Assembly (NCBI GenBank): GCA_025765615.1
Contig: JAIVFJ010000041.1
Location: 186,001-250,000, forward strand
Source: Zopfochytrium polystomum
Taxonomy: Eukaryota > Chytridiomycota > Chytridiomycetes > Chytridiales > Chytridiaceae
Reading direction: 5' to 3'
Length of the DNA stretch: 64,000 nt
The position numbers were made by a program, and so were the translations under genes. The notes below the pieces were generated by a model that had not been told where the DNA came from, ran no database searches, and saw only the letters and a list, made by a program, of their open reading frames with translations. Below are positions 39,240 through 53,394 of the stretch, one piece after another. Numbering within the stretch: position 1 is the first letter of the stretch; every line of letters begins with the position of its first letter.

Positions 39240-39947
39240 TTTTTGCTTGTTGGCGGCAGACAACTTGCTTCGTTTGTTGAGTCTGTCCCACACACAACCG
39301 CCGCCTGACCGTCGTCCCCGCCGGAACCCACTTACGGCATACGAGAGCGCCCAAGGATGTATCAGAATCGGAAAGAATTCTCCACGCACTATGCGTCGAG
39401 CATCCCCCCCAAGAGATCGACCAATCCGGGCCGCCGTCCGTTGTTCAAGTCGGTCCACCGGATACTTGAGCCATTCCTCTTCGTCGCAAAAACTCCTGTC
39501 CGATATTTATCATGTGCTTCAAAAGAAATCGCCGCTCGTAAGACGGGATGCGACAGTGCGAGGCTAGTTTCCAGAACAGTGTTCGGATGATAAAACTTCT
39601 ATTTTTGGCGTCTAAACGAGATCAAGGAGCAAAAAGAGGGAACTTTTTGTTGCGCACTTCTTTTGCAGAGATCACTCCCTCTACGCAAGCGCGAGTGCGC
39701 GGGTGTCAGTAATCGGATATATTCCGCGGACTTGCGTATCGTGGGCAGTGAGTAACTTCAGCACTTGATCGACCTCACCACAAGGAGCTTTCCCTCTTGC
39801 TTGCGAAAACCAATATCCATCCCTTAGAACCGTGAATCCTAGAGCAGACCTCTTCGAACTCGCAGCACTACGTAAGTGGCCACGAGCTGTGAACGGTAAC
39901 TGTGAGTCCAAAGTCGACTAAAACCTTAGGCCGATCCAGCCGAGTAA
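39240..39947. other. Divergent intergenic region
   Basis: Separates the disordered-protein gene (-) from the kinase gene (+). It contains the possible 5' leader or extension (to 39458) of the former, with a GTAAGT-like donor near 39335. No other feature seen. Confidence 0.45.
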
Positions 39948-42281
<2,334 letters not shown>

Positions 42282-42470
42282 AACACTTGTGGAAGCTTTT
42301 TGGGACTCTTAAACGAGACGGGTTATTATTTTCTCCTTTAAATGAAATCATTTTCACATAGTCATTACAGCCTATTTGAAGTGGAACGAGTGTGAGAGCT
42401 GGATGGTGGGCGCGATTATTCGCAGATGGATGGGCTGAAGCGTGTCGGAAGAGCAGGCAGAACGCGGAGA

Positions 42471-42507
<37 letters not shown>

Positions 42508-43134
42508 TTTTACATAACCGTTTTCCGAGCCAACAGGGACACGCGACGCGCGCTACGCGCGTATAGAAAAACAGGGGAAAAAAGCGCGGTGCGCTGCGGG
42601 ACGAGACAGAACAAAATCGAGAGCGGCGGCGGCTTTTGCGTTGCTGTTGTTGTTTCAAACATACTCGCACAAAACACACAATCTTGCTCCGCACCCTCCT
42701 CCCCCCCCACACTTTCCCTCGAAACCCCCCGACTCCCGAACATTCGGGAACGCGTTCACGGACCGCGACTCGCCTGTCCTCCTATCCTGTGCCGTCACCT
42801 CATCCCGCCGTTCGAGCGCTCACAAGTCATCCTTTCGAGAATTCACCTCACGACCGCGCCGATCGCTAGTCAACAGCCATCCTTCCACTCTTTTTCTCAC
42901 GTAAGGGAGAGTCATTTTGTTCCCGCCATGCTTCGCCACCCTCTCCCTGCAGCCCAAGCTGCTATCTAATCCCACCGATCAGCCTTCATTTCTCTACGCT
43001 TCCTTTTTACATCCCTCTTTTCTGGTGGATAGCATCAGTCACCGACCCGAATTAGTAAGGTTTGTAAATACACTGCGAAAATCCAACTAACATGAAAATG
43101 AACAGGAACACAGGGCTCTTCTCAATAGCTCCAA
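42282..43134. promoter_or_regulatory. Intergenic/promoter region with T32 tract and a CG-rich inverted repeat
   Basis: T32 at 42473-42504. The inverted repeat ACGCGCG-CTA-CGCGCGT lies at 42546-42562 and contains MCB-like ACGCG cores. A short upstream ATG frame near 43092 overlaps the next start and ends out of frame. No gene recognised. Confidence 0.45.
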
Positions 43135-45959
43135 ATGAGCTCGACGACCTTTCGCCTTGAGTATTACAATCCATCGCTCGAGCTTCCACCCCTTTTCGGC
43201 CTCCCGGCGGCACGCAAACAAGAATCGTGCCAGGTCCGCCGAGACAATTCACCTCTGTCGCCTCGGCTAACCCCGAGCCCGGAACTGGAACGACCCAAGC
43301 TCACAGAGTGCTACCTGCCACCACTGAGTACCTCTGACCGCCGTCATCACGACCTGACAGAAATCGAAAGTCTGGCTGCCCTCGTTCGAGAACTCGATGT
43401 CGAAATAGACGGCATAATCGTCGCTGCGTTCCATGACCTCACTCAAAAAGCCAACACCCGCGAGTTTCTCCCGGCTGCCTCAAAGATGTTTACCTTCTTC
43501 AATGAAATCAAGGAAAGGCGGAAGCGGTGCTGTGCCGGTGCATGCAAGATGACTCGTGAGCAAGTGTCCCAAGTCGCCTCATCCCCTCTGTTGGAGAAAG
43601 ACACTTTGCTGCCTCCTTCACGCACGAACGTTTGCGGCGGTAGATTTGTGATTCCATCTTTCTACCTTTCGGTCATTGACTCCACCACAAAAGCCGTCGA
43701 ACTTGTACGTACACTCGGCCTTTCTCGCCAATGCTGTAAACTAACTTGCCTTTAGAAAATCCAACGATTGGAAAAAGAGTTGAAAGCGAAAGAGCTCGAA
43801 CTGGTCCAAAAAGTTGCCGAATCCGACTTCCGGCACCATCACATGGACCCGAAACCGCTGACTCCAAGTGCAAGCCACGCACCAGAAGATAATGATATTC
43901 AGGCCGATTTTGATCTCTTTCTTGCGTCCAACTCTGTTCAAGACCAGTGGCAGTGCGAAAGCTTCATTTCCAGCGCGCTGAAACCCTACGCTATGGCCAA
44001 CGGTAAGTTCAGTGAAGTCAGTTAACAAGGAACAGATTTGCTGACTCTTTTACAGACACTCAAAAGGCGAACCTCGACACCACTTCTATTTCTAAAGATC
44101 CCATCATCCCAACACCTCAAAGTCTTCCTCAGGCAAAGGTCGCCACCGACGGCCCCGTCGGAGTCGCAGTCGAAACCTCCTCTCAAGAGAAATTCGGAGC
44201 ATCTCAGCTCTCGGTTCCTGGGACAGCGTCAAAATTCACAGTCCCACACTTTGGATCCAGCGAACATATTCCAGGCACGCTGCCATCTGCGCAATTCAAA
44301 AACCACCCCTTCTTTCAGCAAACGCAAGTGCCGGTTCAACCGCTCGTTCCAATGTTCATTCCCCAAAGGCAATTCCCCCATCGGCGATTCCCTTTCGTGC
44401 CTCTTCAAGTAGGAAAGCCTATGGGATCCCATCCATGCTGCCAGGTCGATACGACCGAGCTCATTCGCTTAGGACTAGTTCCAAACGCGCGAATTCCAAG
44501 CCACCTTAAGGATAGCGTTGTTAGAATGCTGAAGGCAAACAAACATCGCAGTTCCGTCCTTCATCATCGTCAACGTCGGGAGCTCGTATTCCCCCAACGA
44601 TATGATCCCATATTTGGCCAAAAGTGCAGAACCCAATCGACTATGGATCACCCCGACTTTGCGCATCAAACAGTGCAAAGTCTGCAAACAGTTCCTGCAT
44701 TGTATGAGAATCGGCCGAAAATACCGAATCCCTTGAACAATCCACGTAGCCGCACAGTCTTTCGGCCTCAGGTTTCGTCTACATTGCCTGCAAGGCCTAT
44801 GCCTTCGAATTCTATGGCGAGTTCGCAATTTGCCTCTCGACAGGGAGTCCAAAGGCAGGGACTTCAAGCCATCTGTGGCCCTCTTGGTCCCAATTCTCGA
44901 TTCGTGATCGGCGCTGCGCGTAAATTAGGAACCCCCATTGCCCAACCTGCAAACTCCGCAACCCTTCAACCTCTTCCGCCACAACTCGTGCGATACCCAG
45001 CACCCCCACCCCTTGCCCTTAACAGCGCTGCAAGTCGATTCCAAGCTGCGAAACGCCCTCTTCCACCCGCTACTCCGAAAATCTCACCAGCGAATGGAAT
45101 GCCTGACAACCAACCAACGCTCCCGACATACCCAGCTGGCGGCGTTGCCCCAAAACGCATCCCACCACCGGGCCGGAACTTTACACCTTTTCAGCCATAC
45201 CCCAGCGCTCGACCCATAGCCCATCCGACCGCCTCCCGCCCTATTCCCCGCAGGCCAGCTCCAGGCTCGCATCAGTCCGCTCAAACGATCCCTGCCATCC
45301 CAGCCTTCAACTACCTGCCGCTCAAGAACCCATCATTCGCCTACCCCGTCGCCCACAACCTCTCCTTCAACAAGCCCGCACCGCAAATCGCCCTTCTGGC
45401 CTTCCCGGAATTCGACCCTCACCCCACAGGACTGCCACGACTCACACCCGCCGCCCACGCTACCGCCGCCGCCCTGCCCCCACTCGCTCCCTCCTCCTCC
45501 GCCCCGACAAAACGAAAACGCGCCCACCGCGACCTCCACGTCTTTATCCAGCCCGCCGCCGGTAACTGCGTCCCCGGCGGCGTCCGCGCAGCGGCAGCGT
45601 TGCGCCCGCAGCAGGATCTCACCCCGGTCTCGGCCACCCCGCCGCCGCAGCAGCACCAACAGCAGCCGCAGCTGTTCCCCTCGACGCGCCGGCCGCTGCA
45701 GACTGCATCGGCCTCCGCCTCGATCGCTGCGCTCCCTGCTTCGCCCGCGACCGCAGGCGGCTTGGATGCAGCCTCGGCGTCCGCGCTCCCGGGTCCCGTC
45801 GACCTCGGCTTGGCGTTGGCTGGGATCGCCGAGGAGCCGTTCTCGTTCCAGGCGCTGCTGGAGATGGCCCATCCGAGCCTCGAGTCGATGTCGCCGGCCG
45901 CAGAGCCGACTGACGCCTGCGAGCTCGGCGGCGTGAAGCGCGCCCGTGTGGACTGCTGA
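43135..45959 (+). CDS. Pro/Ala/Gln-rich protein of unknown function
   Basis: Not recognised. Model: join(43135..43704, 43756..44002, 44056..45959), 906 residues, splice sites in phase (donors GTACGT and GTAAGT). The N-terminal 200 residues look ordered and helical (ESLAALVRELDVEIDGII, then ASKMFTFFNEIKERRK). A short coiled coil follows (KIQRLEKELKAKELELVQK). The rest is P/A/Q/S-rich, with a basic KRKRAHR patch near residue 745 that could be a nuclear signal. Low-complexity C-termini of this type are common in transcriptional co-regulators, but nothing here proves that role. Confidence 0.6.
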
Positions 45960-46980
45960 GATGCGATCGGCGTCTTTGCGCGTGTTTGGACCTCTCGTTC
46001 TGAAAGTCTCTTTGCATACTCTCACAACGCTTCACTCGGTCCCCCGTCATCCCCTGGTCTTCAAAGTGTCCCTCCTAGCTGGCTGGTCTTGCCGGATAGA
46101 AAATGTGGGATCATACTTTTGTCATGCAGAGATCTCCGTTTGCTTTTTCGTTGGCACCATCCCTTTTGCTCTCAGGCAATTAGAGCGAGCGCAGTATATC
46201 ACTTTTTCTTTAGACGCTCATCTTGTTCTCCATCTTCCGGACGCTTTGATACGCGACACTTCAATATCTACGTTTTCCTTCCCCCTCCTAAACCCCAGAT
46301 TTCCTACTTGTTCCCAGCCCCGAAACTCTTAACTTTCTGTTCAAGATCCATCATTGATTTTTTTTTTTCTTTCTTCCACTCATTCCCTTTGGGAGAAACG
46401 TTGCGAAACTTGCCGCGAATTTGGCAGAAAAATATTGTTGCGAAAGGCGTGTGCGCAAATACAGCTGGGCGGAAAGAATGACACTGTCTACGCCAGTGTG
46501 GACCGAATGGAATCCACTGCATGAATTCCGATTTCTCAATTTAGTAGGAAACGCCCTAAAAAACAATGAAACAGACATCCCTAGCCACATAATTTATTCA
46601 CAACAGTTTAACGTTATTCTTGGGCGAAACAGGCAGTGGCGGGAGTTTACGGCGGTCCGAGTGTCACACGAGGGAAGGAAAGTATCTCGACTATTGGGAG
46701 GAAAAATGAAGAAGGGAGGGTTCGCATCTTTCGAGATACGGAATACAAAAGGGCTGCTGGAGACGAGGAGGGATTCTGCAAGTGCTGTTCGAGAGAGAGA
46801 AAGAGCGTATGATAGGCTATATAAAAACACATCATCGGGACTAAAACGGTAGAACACGGGGAAAGGCGAGATCGGTCGCGACCGGAAATCGACAATAGGC
46901 AGTGCCCACATGGAGAAGTATTAAACGAGAAAGGGAGAAAAAACCAGGGCAGAGGTGCAAAAGCCAACCCTCCTCCTCCT
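45960..46980. other. Convergent intergenic region, no gene seen
   Basis: Pyrimidine-rich then purine-rich sequence between two converging genes. Several short open frames without family features. Confidence 0.5.
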
Positions 46981-49812
46981 TCACCAAAACGCAAAGTACA
47001 CCTCACAGCTCGGCGAATACACGACAAAATTCGCGTCCGGCTGCAGCACCGCGCAAAAGTTCCCACCGGCCTCGCCCGACCCGGCCGCGCTCGGCGGAGT
47101 CGACTCCCACACGGCGACCCAGCCGGTCTCGTACCGCGCCCACATCCTCAGCACGCCGTCGTCGTGCATCTTGAGACCCGTGTACCAGATCGCCTGCTCG
47201 TCGATCTGCGCGCTGTTGCTCCGCCAGTACCACGCCGTCGCCGTGTCCGCCTTCCAGTACGAGATCAGCTCGCCGTCCGTCTCCGGCTGCACCTGGCTCC
47301 ACCCCCAGAACTCGGTCCACGTGCCGAGGAACTGCGCGTACGGCGTCGAGTAGATTGTGGGGTAGTACGAGTGCGCGTAGATCGTCGAGCCCCACCCGCA
47401 TTGCGCGCAGGCGCCAGCGGTTTCGACGCCACGCCGCAGGAGGTGGGACGCGCGGCGGTATAGGCTGCGGAACATGGTGTTGAGCGTCGGTGGGTCGTTC
47501 GGCGGCGTCGGCGACGGCGATTTGGACGAGGAGCCGCCGCCGCTGTCGGGCGGGGCGGAATCGTTGTTTGTTTCGGATGCCGGCGTCGCGCTGTCGGTTG
47601 GGGTTTCGGGGCTTGGCGTCGGCGCTTCGGTTGTTGTTGTGGAGAGGTCAGGGTTGTTGGCGTTGGTGCTCGGCGCGTCTGCTGCGGTGCTCAGTGCGTC
47701 TGATGCGGTGTTTGAGGCGGATGGTGGTGGCGGAGCGGACGTTGGTTCAAGAGACATCGAAGGAGGATCTGTGGTTTCTCCCCAACCAGATGTCGCCGTC
47801 GCCACAGTCTGGTGTGGCTCTTCCCCGCCAGGGCTCTCCAGCCCCAAAGATGGCGTGTGCTCAGGAGTCGACTCGGACTTTGACTGGCTGGAGAGCTCGC
47901 CCGTTAATGTTCCTATGCTAGTACTGCTCTGTTCCCCGCTATCGATGCGCGGTGCTTCGCCCACGCGCGCAGCTGCGTCCAACGTACCCTCCGTCGCGGT
48001 AATGCCCGGACTTGAAAGCTCGTGAGAAGCCCGCGTCGAATTTGCGGACTCGATCACCACGGGCACCGTGAAATTCTCTGTTGCGGGTGGTGCGGTAGTA
48101 GAGACGGATGAAACAATGTCCCCGGTGGCGGCACGAATGGCATCTTCAGTTCCCGTTGCAGTGTGTGCCTTCGAAAAACTTTCCGAGACTGGCAAGGCTG
48201 AAACGGGGGACTCGCGTTGCTCGCTCACTGCATCGCTCGTCCACGTTTCCTTTGATGTTTCCAAATTCGTCGACGGTGTTTCTCCAGAGTAGGTTGTCGA
48301 ATCGGCGACCGACAAAGTTTCGATACTCGACGACTCAACGAAAGTAGAAATTCGCGAACTTTCCGTTTCCCACACCACTGACGTTGACAGTGTATCAATG
48401 GAAATGACCGAGGGCGAATGCGTGTTGGTCTCTTCCCACGATGAATAGACGTCGTCAACCGTCTTGGACTGTAATTCCCAACTAGATCGCAGCGTCGAGC
48501 CCATTGACATAGAGTCACTTGTGATTCGAGGCTCCGAAGAAGACGCCGAGCTTTCCAAAGTTGGGCCGACGAGCACTGTTTCAGACGCTTGAGAGGCTTG
48601 CGCCCATGACCTTGTCGGCTGCGGCTCGACGGGGGCAATTGGGTCGGACGAAATCGCGAACGAGGGAACGCGCTGCGGCAAAGAGGACTCTTCCGCAGCT
48701 TTGCCTGCGGTGGTTAGAGGCGTCGGCGACAGTGCGCTGGATAAAGTCCACTCGGGCACCGCGACAGCGTCGAAAGAAGAGGAAAGAGACGTTTCCGACC
48801 AAACTGGCTGAGCGGTTGCAGCAGGCTGTGTTGACATTGCTGTTGGTAACTCGGTTACGACGGCCTCGGCTGAGCTTGATGTGGGCATTTCCACGCTCAC
48901 GCTTGTGGGTGACGATACCGAGGTAATTTTCGTTGGTGACGCCACCTTGGAAGAAGATGGCCCGGTTGTCTTGCTGCTGCTCGTTGAACGGGGTCGCCTG
49001 GGCTTAGTTGAAGATATTTGGACAACAGCAATTGTCGTTGACGAGGGCCAAGCGGCACCGCTTGAGTCGGACGAGTTGAATATCGAGCTGGAGTGGTGAG
49101 ATGAGGAAGTTTGCTTGTCGGATGACACTGTCGTGTCACTTGGGGTCCAGACTGGAACTGTAAGTATCTGTGCGTCGATCGGGTGTGAGCTCGCGAGGTC
49201 CTGAGTTTCCGTACTCCGATTCGTGGTCGGAGTCTCTGGCTCTGGTTCTGGTTCTGTCTTTGACGATGGAGCGCTGGCTGGAACAGTCAAAATGTCGGTC
49301 TGCGTGTCGACCGTCGAAGTCGAGGCAGGACCGATTGATCCAGAAAAATCATCGACTGTTGAGCCATTCGATTCAGTGACCGACCCTAATAGCGACGAGG
49401 GGGACGCCCCAGCGCCAGAGAGTTCTTGTACCGCATCGGCTACTTTATCCACGGTAGAATCAATTTGGAGCACGGGAAGGACCGACAATGACGTCACGGG
49501 CGACGATGACGGCAACCCTGGGCTGACCAGGGCGGTCGCCAGGTCTAAGGGGGCGTTGATGCTTGCTTCGGCGGTGACGGGGACAGTCGCAGCGGGCAGC
49601 AATTCTTCCTGAAAGAGCGGCCAGGCGTCGGTTCCAAAGTATGCTACGATGCAACGATGGGCGAGAAGAGATCAGTCGAGGGTGGGGGATTACGGCTGAA
49701 AGTCCTGATCCGGAACAAGAAAAATGGGGGAAGAAAACGAAGAACAACAAATCTTACGCGAAAACGACACGAAGACGAAGAACACCGACGCTGTTGAAGT
49801 CGCGACCAGCAT
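46981..49812 (-). CDS. Secreted mucin-like Ser/Thr-rich protein with C-terminal bulb-lectin-like domain
   Basis: Two exons on the minus strand, 49812-49758 and 49643-46981 (donor GTAAGA, acceptor CGTAG), 905 residues. The small first exon encodes a clear signal peptide (hydrophobic VFFVFVSF), so the protein enters the secretory pathway. Residues about 50-690 are dominated by S, T, E and P, expected to be heavily O-glycosylated. The C-terminal about 160 residues are ordered, with aromatic repeats and the B-lectin motif QPDANFVVY (QxDxNxVxY) just before the end, suggesting mannose binding. A cell-wall or zoospore-surface adhesin is a reasonable guess. No GPI signal seen. Confidence 0.75.
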
Positions 49813-51759
49813 TGCTCAAGCAAGAGTGGAGTGGAAATGCGGCCGTCGTCCAGCAGGAATGAGGGGGGTGTGTGTCCTTTCTATATGAACGTACTACTCT
49901 TCGGTCTAGTCGGGGGGCTGACGTCCTGTCGCCCAAGTCTGTGGCGGGGCGGACTCTTTTCAACTTCACTGCTCTCGGTGAGTGGGGCGGTTCCGCCGGA
50001 CTGCTTGCTCCTCCTTGTATTTATGGTAGGGTATTGTTCGAGCAAGGGGGAAGGGGGGCGAGGGGAAGGGACAGGCTGCTGGGTTTGTTATCTGATGTGC
50101 TGTGCTCGTTCTCTGGGCCCTCCCTGCCTCTCTTTGCACATTTGTCTCTCTCCCTTCTTCTTTTTCCTCTGCCTTCCAAAAGTGTTCGGTCATCGCGTAG
50201 CCGAGCCCCCGAAAAGAGAAGGCAACGCCTTCCTCCCCTGGAACTTGCCGTGATCCGTTTGTCTGTCTGTCTGTGTCTGGCTCCTCCCTTGCCTGCGAAA
50301 TTTTCGCGTGTTCCCACAAAACAAGGCAAGGGTCCAAGGGCGTTGTCTCGATTGGAAATAATATTCGCTTCGTTTTAACTCCAACAAAGCCCCACACACA
50401 ATAATACAAGCAAGGAACACGCGACAGCTAGATTTAAGAAAAAACGCCTCAGCAATTATGATGGCATCATGTGTACCAAGGCTCAATTTATCCCCGGCGA
50501 GGGTGAATCCAAGGACACGATAAGACGCAAATTACCAAAATACCATCATCGGCGTTCAGATTGGAGATAGGGGGGCGAAGGGGCGAGCGAAGATGGATGT
50601 GGGGATGCTATTTACAAAAGGTGTAAAAAACGCTCACGCGGCGAAATGGTTCGACATCGAAGTGGATACTTGCACGGAGGCAACGTCCAGTTCTGGGACT
50701 GTGCAGCGTAGCAAAAGTGCGGATTAGTATGCTGGCAGAGACGGCAAAGAAAAAATAAAGCTACTCACTACCAGTCTTTTGCGCGGCCGAACACAAGAGT
50801 TAAATACCTGTTCGGAGATGCGTTAGAATAGCACGAGAGTCTCATAACAGGGGCAAGGCAATGTTGGCGGAGGTGAATGGCCTCAGAAAGTGAAGAAATT
50901 CGAAAATCGCGCATCAGGTCACATTTATAAAAATGTGATTCAGGGTTTTGTCATAGCTGTCCTCCTTGGCAATTTCAACTGAGCGCGGCCGGCGGATAAA
51001 AGAACGGTTCTCACTAACCTTTGAGCTGCAGGACAATGCTTGCACGTGAGCTCCCCCCCGGAAAGTCTAATTTCAGTACGGGTGAAATGGTCAAAAAAAC
51101 TTGCACTAACAGTCGTCGGGGGAAAAGGGCCAAGAGAAGTCGCGGGAGCGCGGCGGAAGGTGCTCAGGGAATTGTAGTTTCGTAATTGTTTAGTCTCTCA
51201 TCCGGTGAAGTTGAGATGAAGGTGCTCATCAAAGCGTCGCGTTTAGAGGTCTTTCGCCGAATGGTTGGAGAGGGGATTGATGGGAGCGAGCGGATCTGTA
51301 CTAACCGGAGCGGCTCCTGCCGGCGTTGGCTGCCTCAGTCCATCTGTGGCTGTGGATAGAAAAAAGGCAGTCAGTGGCGGTACCGGACGGTCGCGATTAC
51401 AGCGGGGAGGGTTGATGGCAGCAATCAGAGGAGTGGGGAGTCAGAGATCTTGGTGTAATAGCATTTTTGATGTGGGATCAGCACGTAAGACTCAGTCCAG
51501 GCTTTTTCGTCATCCCCCGCTCTATGTCCGCTTGCCCCAGGTCTCAATTCATTCGCGGTGCAATCATCTGCCACCTACCGAGCAGGATGGTCTCACTTAT
51601 TGAGTTTTAGCGATCGCCCAGAGAGTATTTATTGCGGCGGAAGTGCAGTTCTTCGCCCTTGTCACCCAAAATCGCCAATTAATACTTATTCTCCGATTTT
51701 GTTTCGTTTTCCTTCTTTCCTTCTCCTGACAAGTCAATGAATCAATAACTCTCCTCTAG
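49813..51759. other. Intergenic region, no gene recognised
   Basis: The first part is the upstream region of the mucin-like gene. Remaining open frames are short, low-complexity and unsupported. No tRNA or snRNA signature seen. Confidence 0.45.
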
Positions 51760-51766
51760 TATAAAA
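51760..51766 (+). promoter_or_regulatory. TATA box of the RNase MRP/P-class RNA gene
   Basis: TATAAAA at 51760-51766. It sits 25-45 bp before the inferred RNA 5' end, as in Pol III type 3 or TATA-dependent small RNA genes. Confidence 0.6.
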
Positions 51767-51789
51767 ATCGCACTCGCCAACTTCCATTT

Positions 51790-52160
51790 CTTCGGGAAAC
51801 CGTTAAGGATCGCAGCTGTTCACACCAGTCGAAGCACACTGACAGGAAGACTCTTCCTCCCTCTAGCTTCGAGGAAAATCCTCGGACGCCTGGCCCAGAA
51901 ATGGGCGCCTGTAACGCGCTCTCTTGGCTCCTCTCCCCCGCGGGGAGGGGTCGGGAGAGTGTGTGGGGCAGTCGGGGCGTGGATGTTTGGGGCCACTACG
52001 GGGAGGGTGGGCCGGGGCGACTCTCGCTGGGCGCGGAGATCCATGATCGCGTCCTCGGGGCCGCATCCCAAACTCGGTCTGCCGCTAACTCCCTAGTCCT
52101 CTTCCCACCCGACAGTTCGTCTTAGCAAAGTGACGCGATTGCAGTCTGATGGCCTCTTTT
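51790..52160 (+). ncRNA. RNase MRP RNA candidate (RNase P/MRP family)
   Basis: GC-rich structured RNA candidate, about 350 nt. The CR-I box reads GAGGAAAATCCTCGGACGCC (51871-51890), close to the GGGGAAAGUCCCCGGACC type of MRP RNA. Just before it a P3-like region (51833-51862) resembles the MRP P3 arm. A P8-like hairpin, GCCC-AGAAAT-GGGC (51893-51906), has a GARAR-like loop typical of MRP. A CR-V-like box, ACAGTTCGTCTTAGC (52112-52126), lies near the 3' end. Terminal pairing ATCGC/GCGAT (51809-51813 with 52135-52139) and TCAC/GTGA can form P1. T4 at 52157-52160 could end Pol III transcription. RNase P RNA is the alternative. Ends are approximate. Confidence 0.6.
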
Positions 52161-52616
52161 GGCCTCAGCCTGTAACAGAACGAGGTTTACTCTAGCGGTT
52201 TCCCCCCCCTACTTGACATCCCAACTCTTTCCCGCCCATCAACCATCAGAACTAAGGATGATGCGTGGGAAGAGTCTTGGATCGCCAACAAGGACTCTTA
52301 GGTCGGTTCCACCACCTCCTCACCTTTACCTTTCATCGCGAAGCCGGTAACACTCTGTGGCCGCTCGGCGTTTCGCTCGCCGGGAACGATCTTCGCGGGT
52401 CGGACCTGTACGAGTCGTTTCGCCGCGATGGGTGGCTCCAATTTTTCATCATTGGCGAGAACAGCGAGATGGCGTTCCATTAAGGAGCGGTCAGTTCCAC
52501 TTGTCCGATCCTCCAGTCTGCCGTCTCGATATTGTGACTCTTTTGTTACGTATATTGACCTATGTTTCGTTGTTCGCTTTCGTGCTCATTATTTGTCGAC
52601 AATTAATAAAAGATGG
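52161..52616. other. Intergenic between the RNA gene and Ctf8
   Basis: Contains overlapping open frames on both strands (for example minus 52298-52480), but no recognised family. Includes the 3' flank of the Ctf8 gene. Confidence 0.4.
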
Positions 52617-53029
52617 CTATCTTATTCTCTTTATACTCGTCAACCCCACATTTTCCGGCCTCAGAACCCGGACGGGTCGGTCTTTGAAAAGATACTTGTG
52701 CTTGATCAGTGCTACGATTTCGTGACGCTTTGTGAGGACAGGCGCCTGGCCAGCCGTGCTGCCGGCCTTCGGAGGGTAGTGCTGATCCTCGTCAGCAATC
52801 GCTCCAAAACCCATCCGGTCGCACGACTTGATGTCCGTTGTCTGCAAGACTGCCAGTGGCTTCGGCAGGAGGACCTTTTTGCCGATCAGGCGGTGCCTCC
52901 CGATCATCAGAACCGGCGTGCCATTCTGGTTTGGATTCGGGAGAGGAGTGGAGAGTATGGAGTGGGATTCAGTAAGGTGAAGTCCACTCCCGAAACAGAA
53001 AGGAGAGGCGAGGGTCGGCCCTGGTGCGA

Positions 53030-53073
<44 letters not shown>

Positions 53074-53394
53074 TACACACACACATACACACACCTCAAA
53101 GTCGAGCGTCGCAAGGTTAACCGCACCCCGCGGCCGCCCGTCGTCGTCGCCGTCTCCGTCACGGTCGTCCACATCCATCGGCGTCCCGCCGGGTTCACCG
53201 TACCCGCCGCTGCGATCTTCGCCATCGCTGCCGCCGCGCCGCTCGAGCTCCGCCTGCGGAAGCTGCACGTCGATGGTGCCCTGCACCTCGACAAGCACCC
53301 ACTCGCCAACGTCCTCGTCGTCGCGGGGCGAGGTGTCCGGACAGTGTCCGGAGGAGGAGTGCGGTCGTCGTTTGACGTGGACGGGGAATTGCAT
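52617..53394 (-). CDS. CTF8: Ctf8, subunit of the Ctf18-RFC clamp loader
   Basis: Small subunit that with Dcc1 and Ctf18 loads or unloads PCNA and supports sister-chromatid cohesion. Two exons on the minus strand, 53394-53095 and 52925-52617, phase 0, 202 residues. Exon 1 holds GEWVLVEVQGTIDV, the conserved N-terminal strand pattern. Exon 2 has GTPVLMIGRHRLIGKKV followed by KPLAVL, and ends with KHKYLFKDRPVRV, the family's KYKxxFKDRP signature. Other Ctf8 proteins have 120-135 residues; the excess is an acidic insert in exon 1. The intron carries a TG/CA microsatellite that starts at the donor itself. Confidence 0.85.
53034..53094. repeat. (CA)n microsatellite inside the Ctf8 intron
   Basis: A nearly pure CA run (53034-53070) followed by interrupted CA/TA units to the exon edge at 53095. 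On the gene strand it is (TG)n, so the 5' splice site GTGTGTGT is part of the repeat. Confidence 0.85.

Noticed and set aside
39240..39458. N-terminal extension (73 codons) of the disordered minus-strand protein
   Set aside because: The residues look like leader sequence, a GTAAGT-like donor lies inside, and the ATG at 39239 has a better context.
51790..52160. SRP RNA, U2 or U3 snoRNA as identity for the structured RNA
   Set aside because: No SRP Alu or S-domain motifs and no U2 or U3 box sequences; the order CR-I, P8-like loop, CR-V fits RNase MRP/P.
52907..53092. Frames rich in VCVCVC or THTHTH over the CA repeat
   Set aside because: Pure microsatellite translation; this is the Ctf8 intron.
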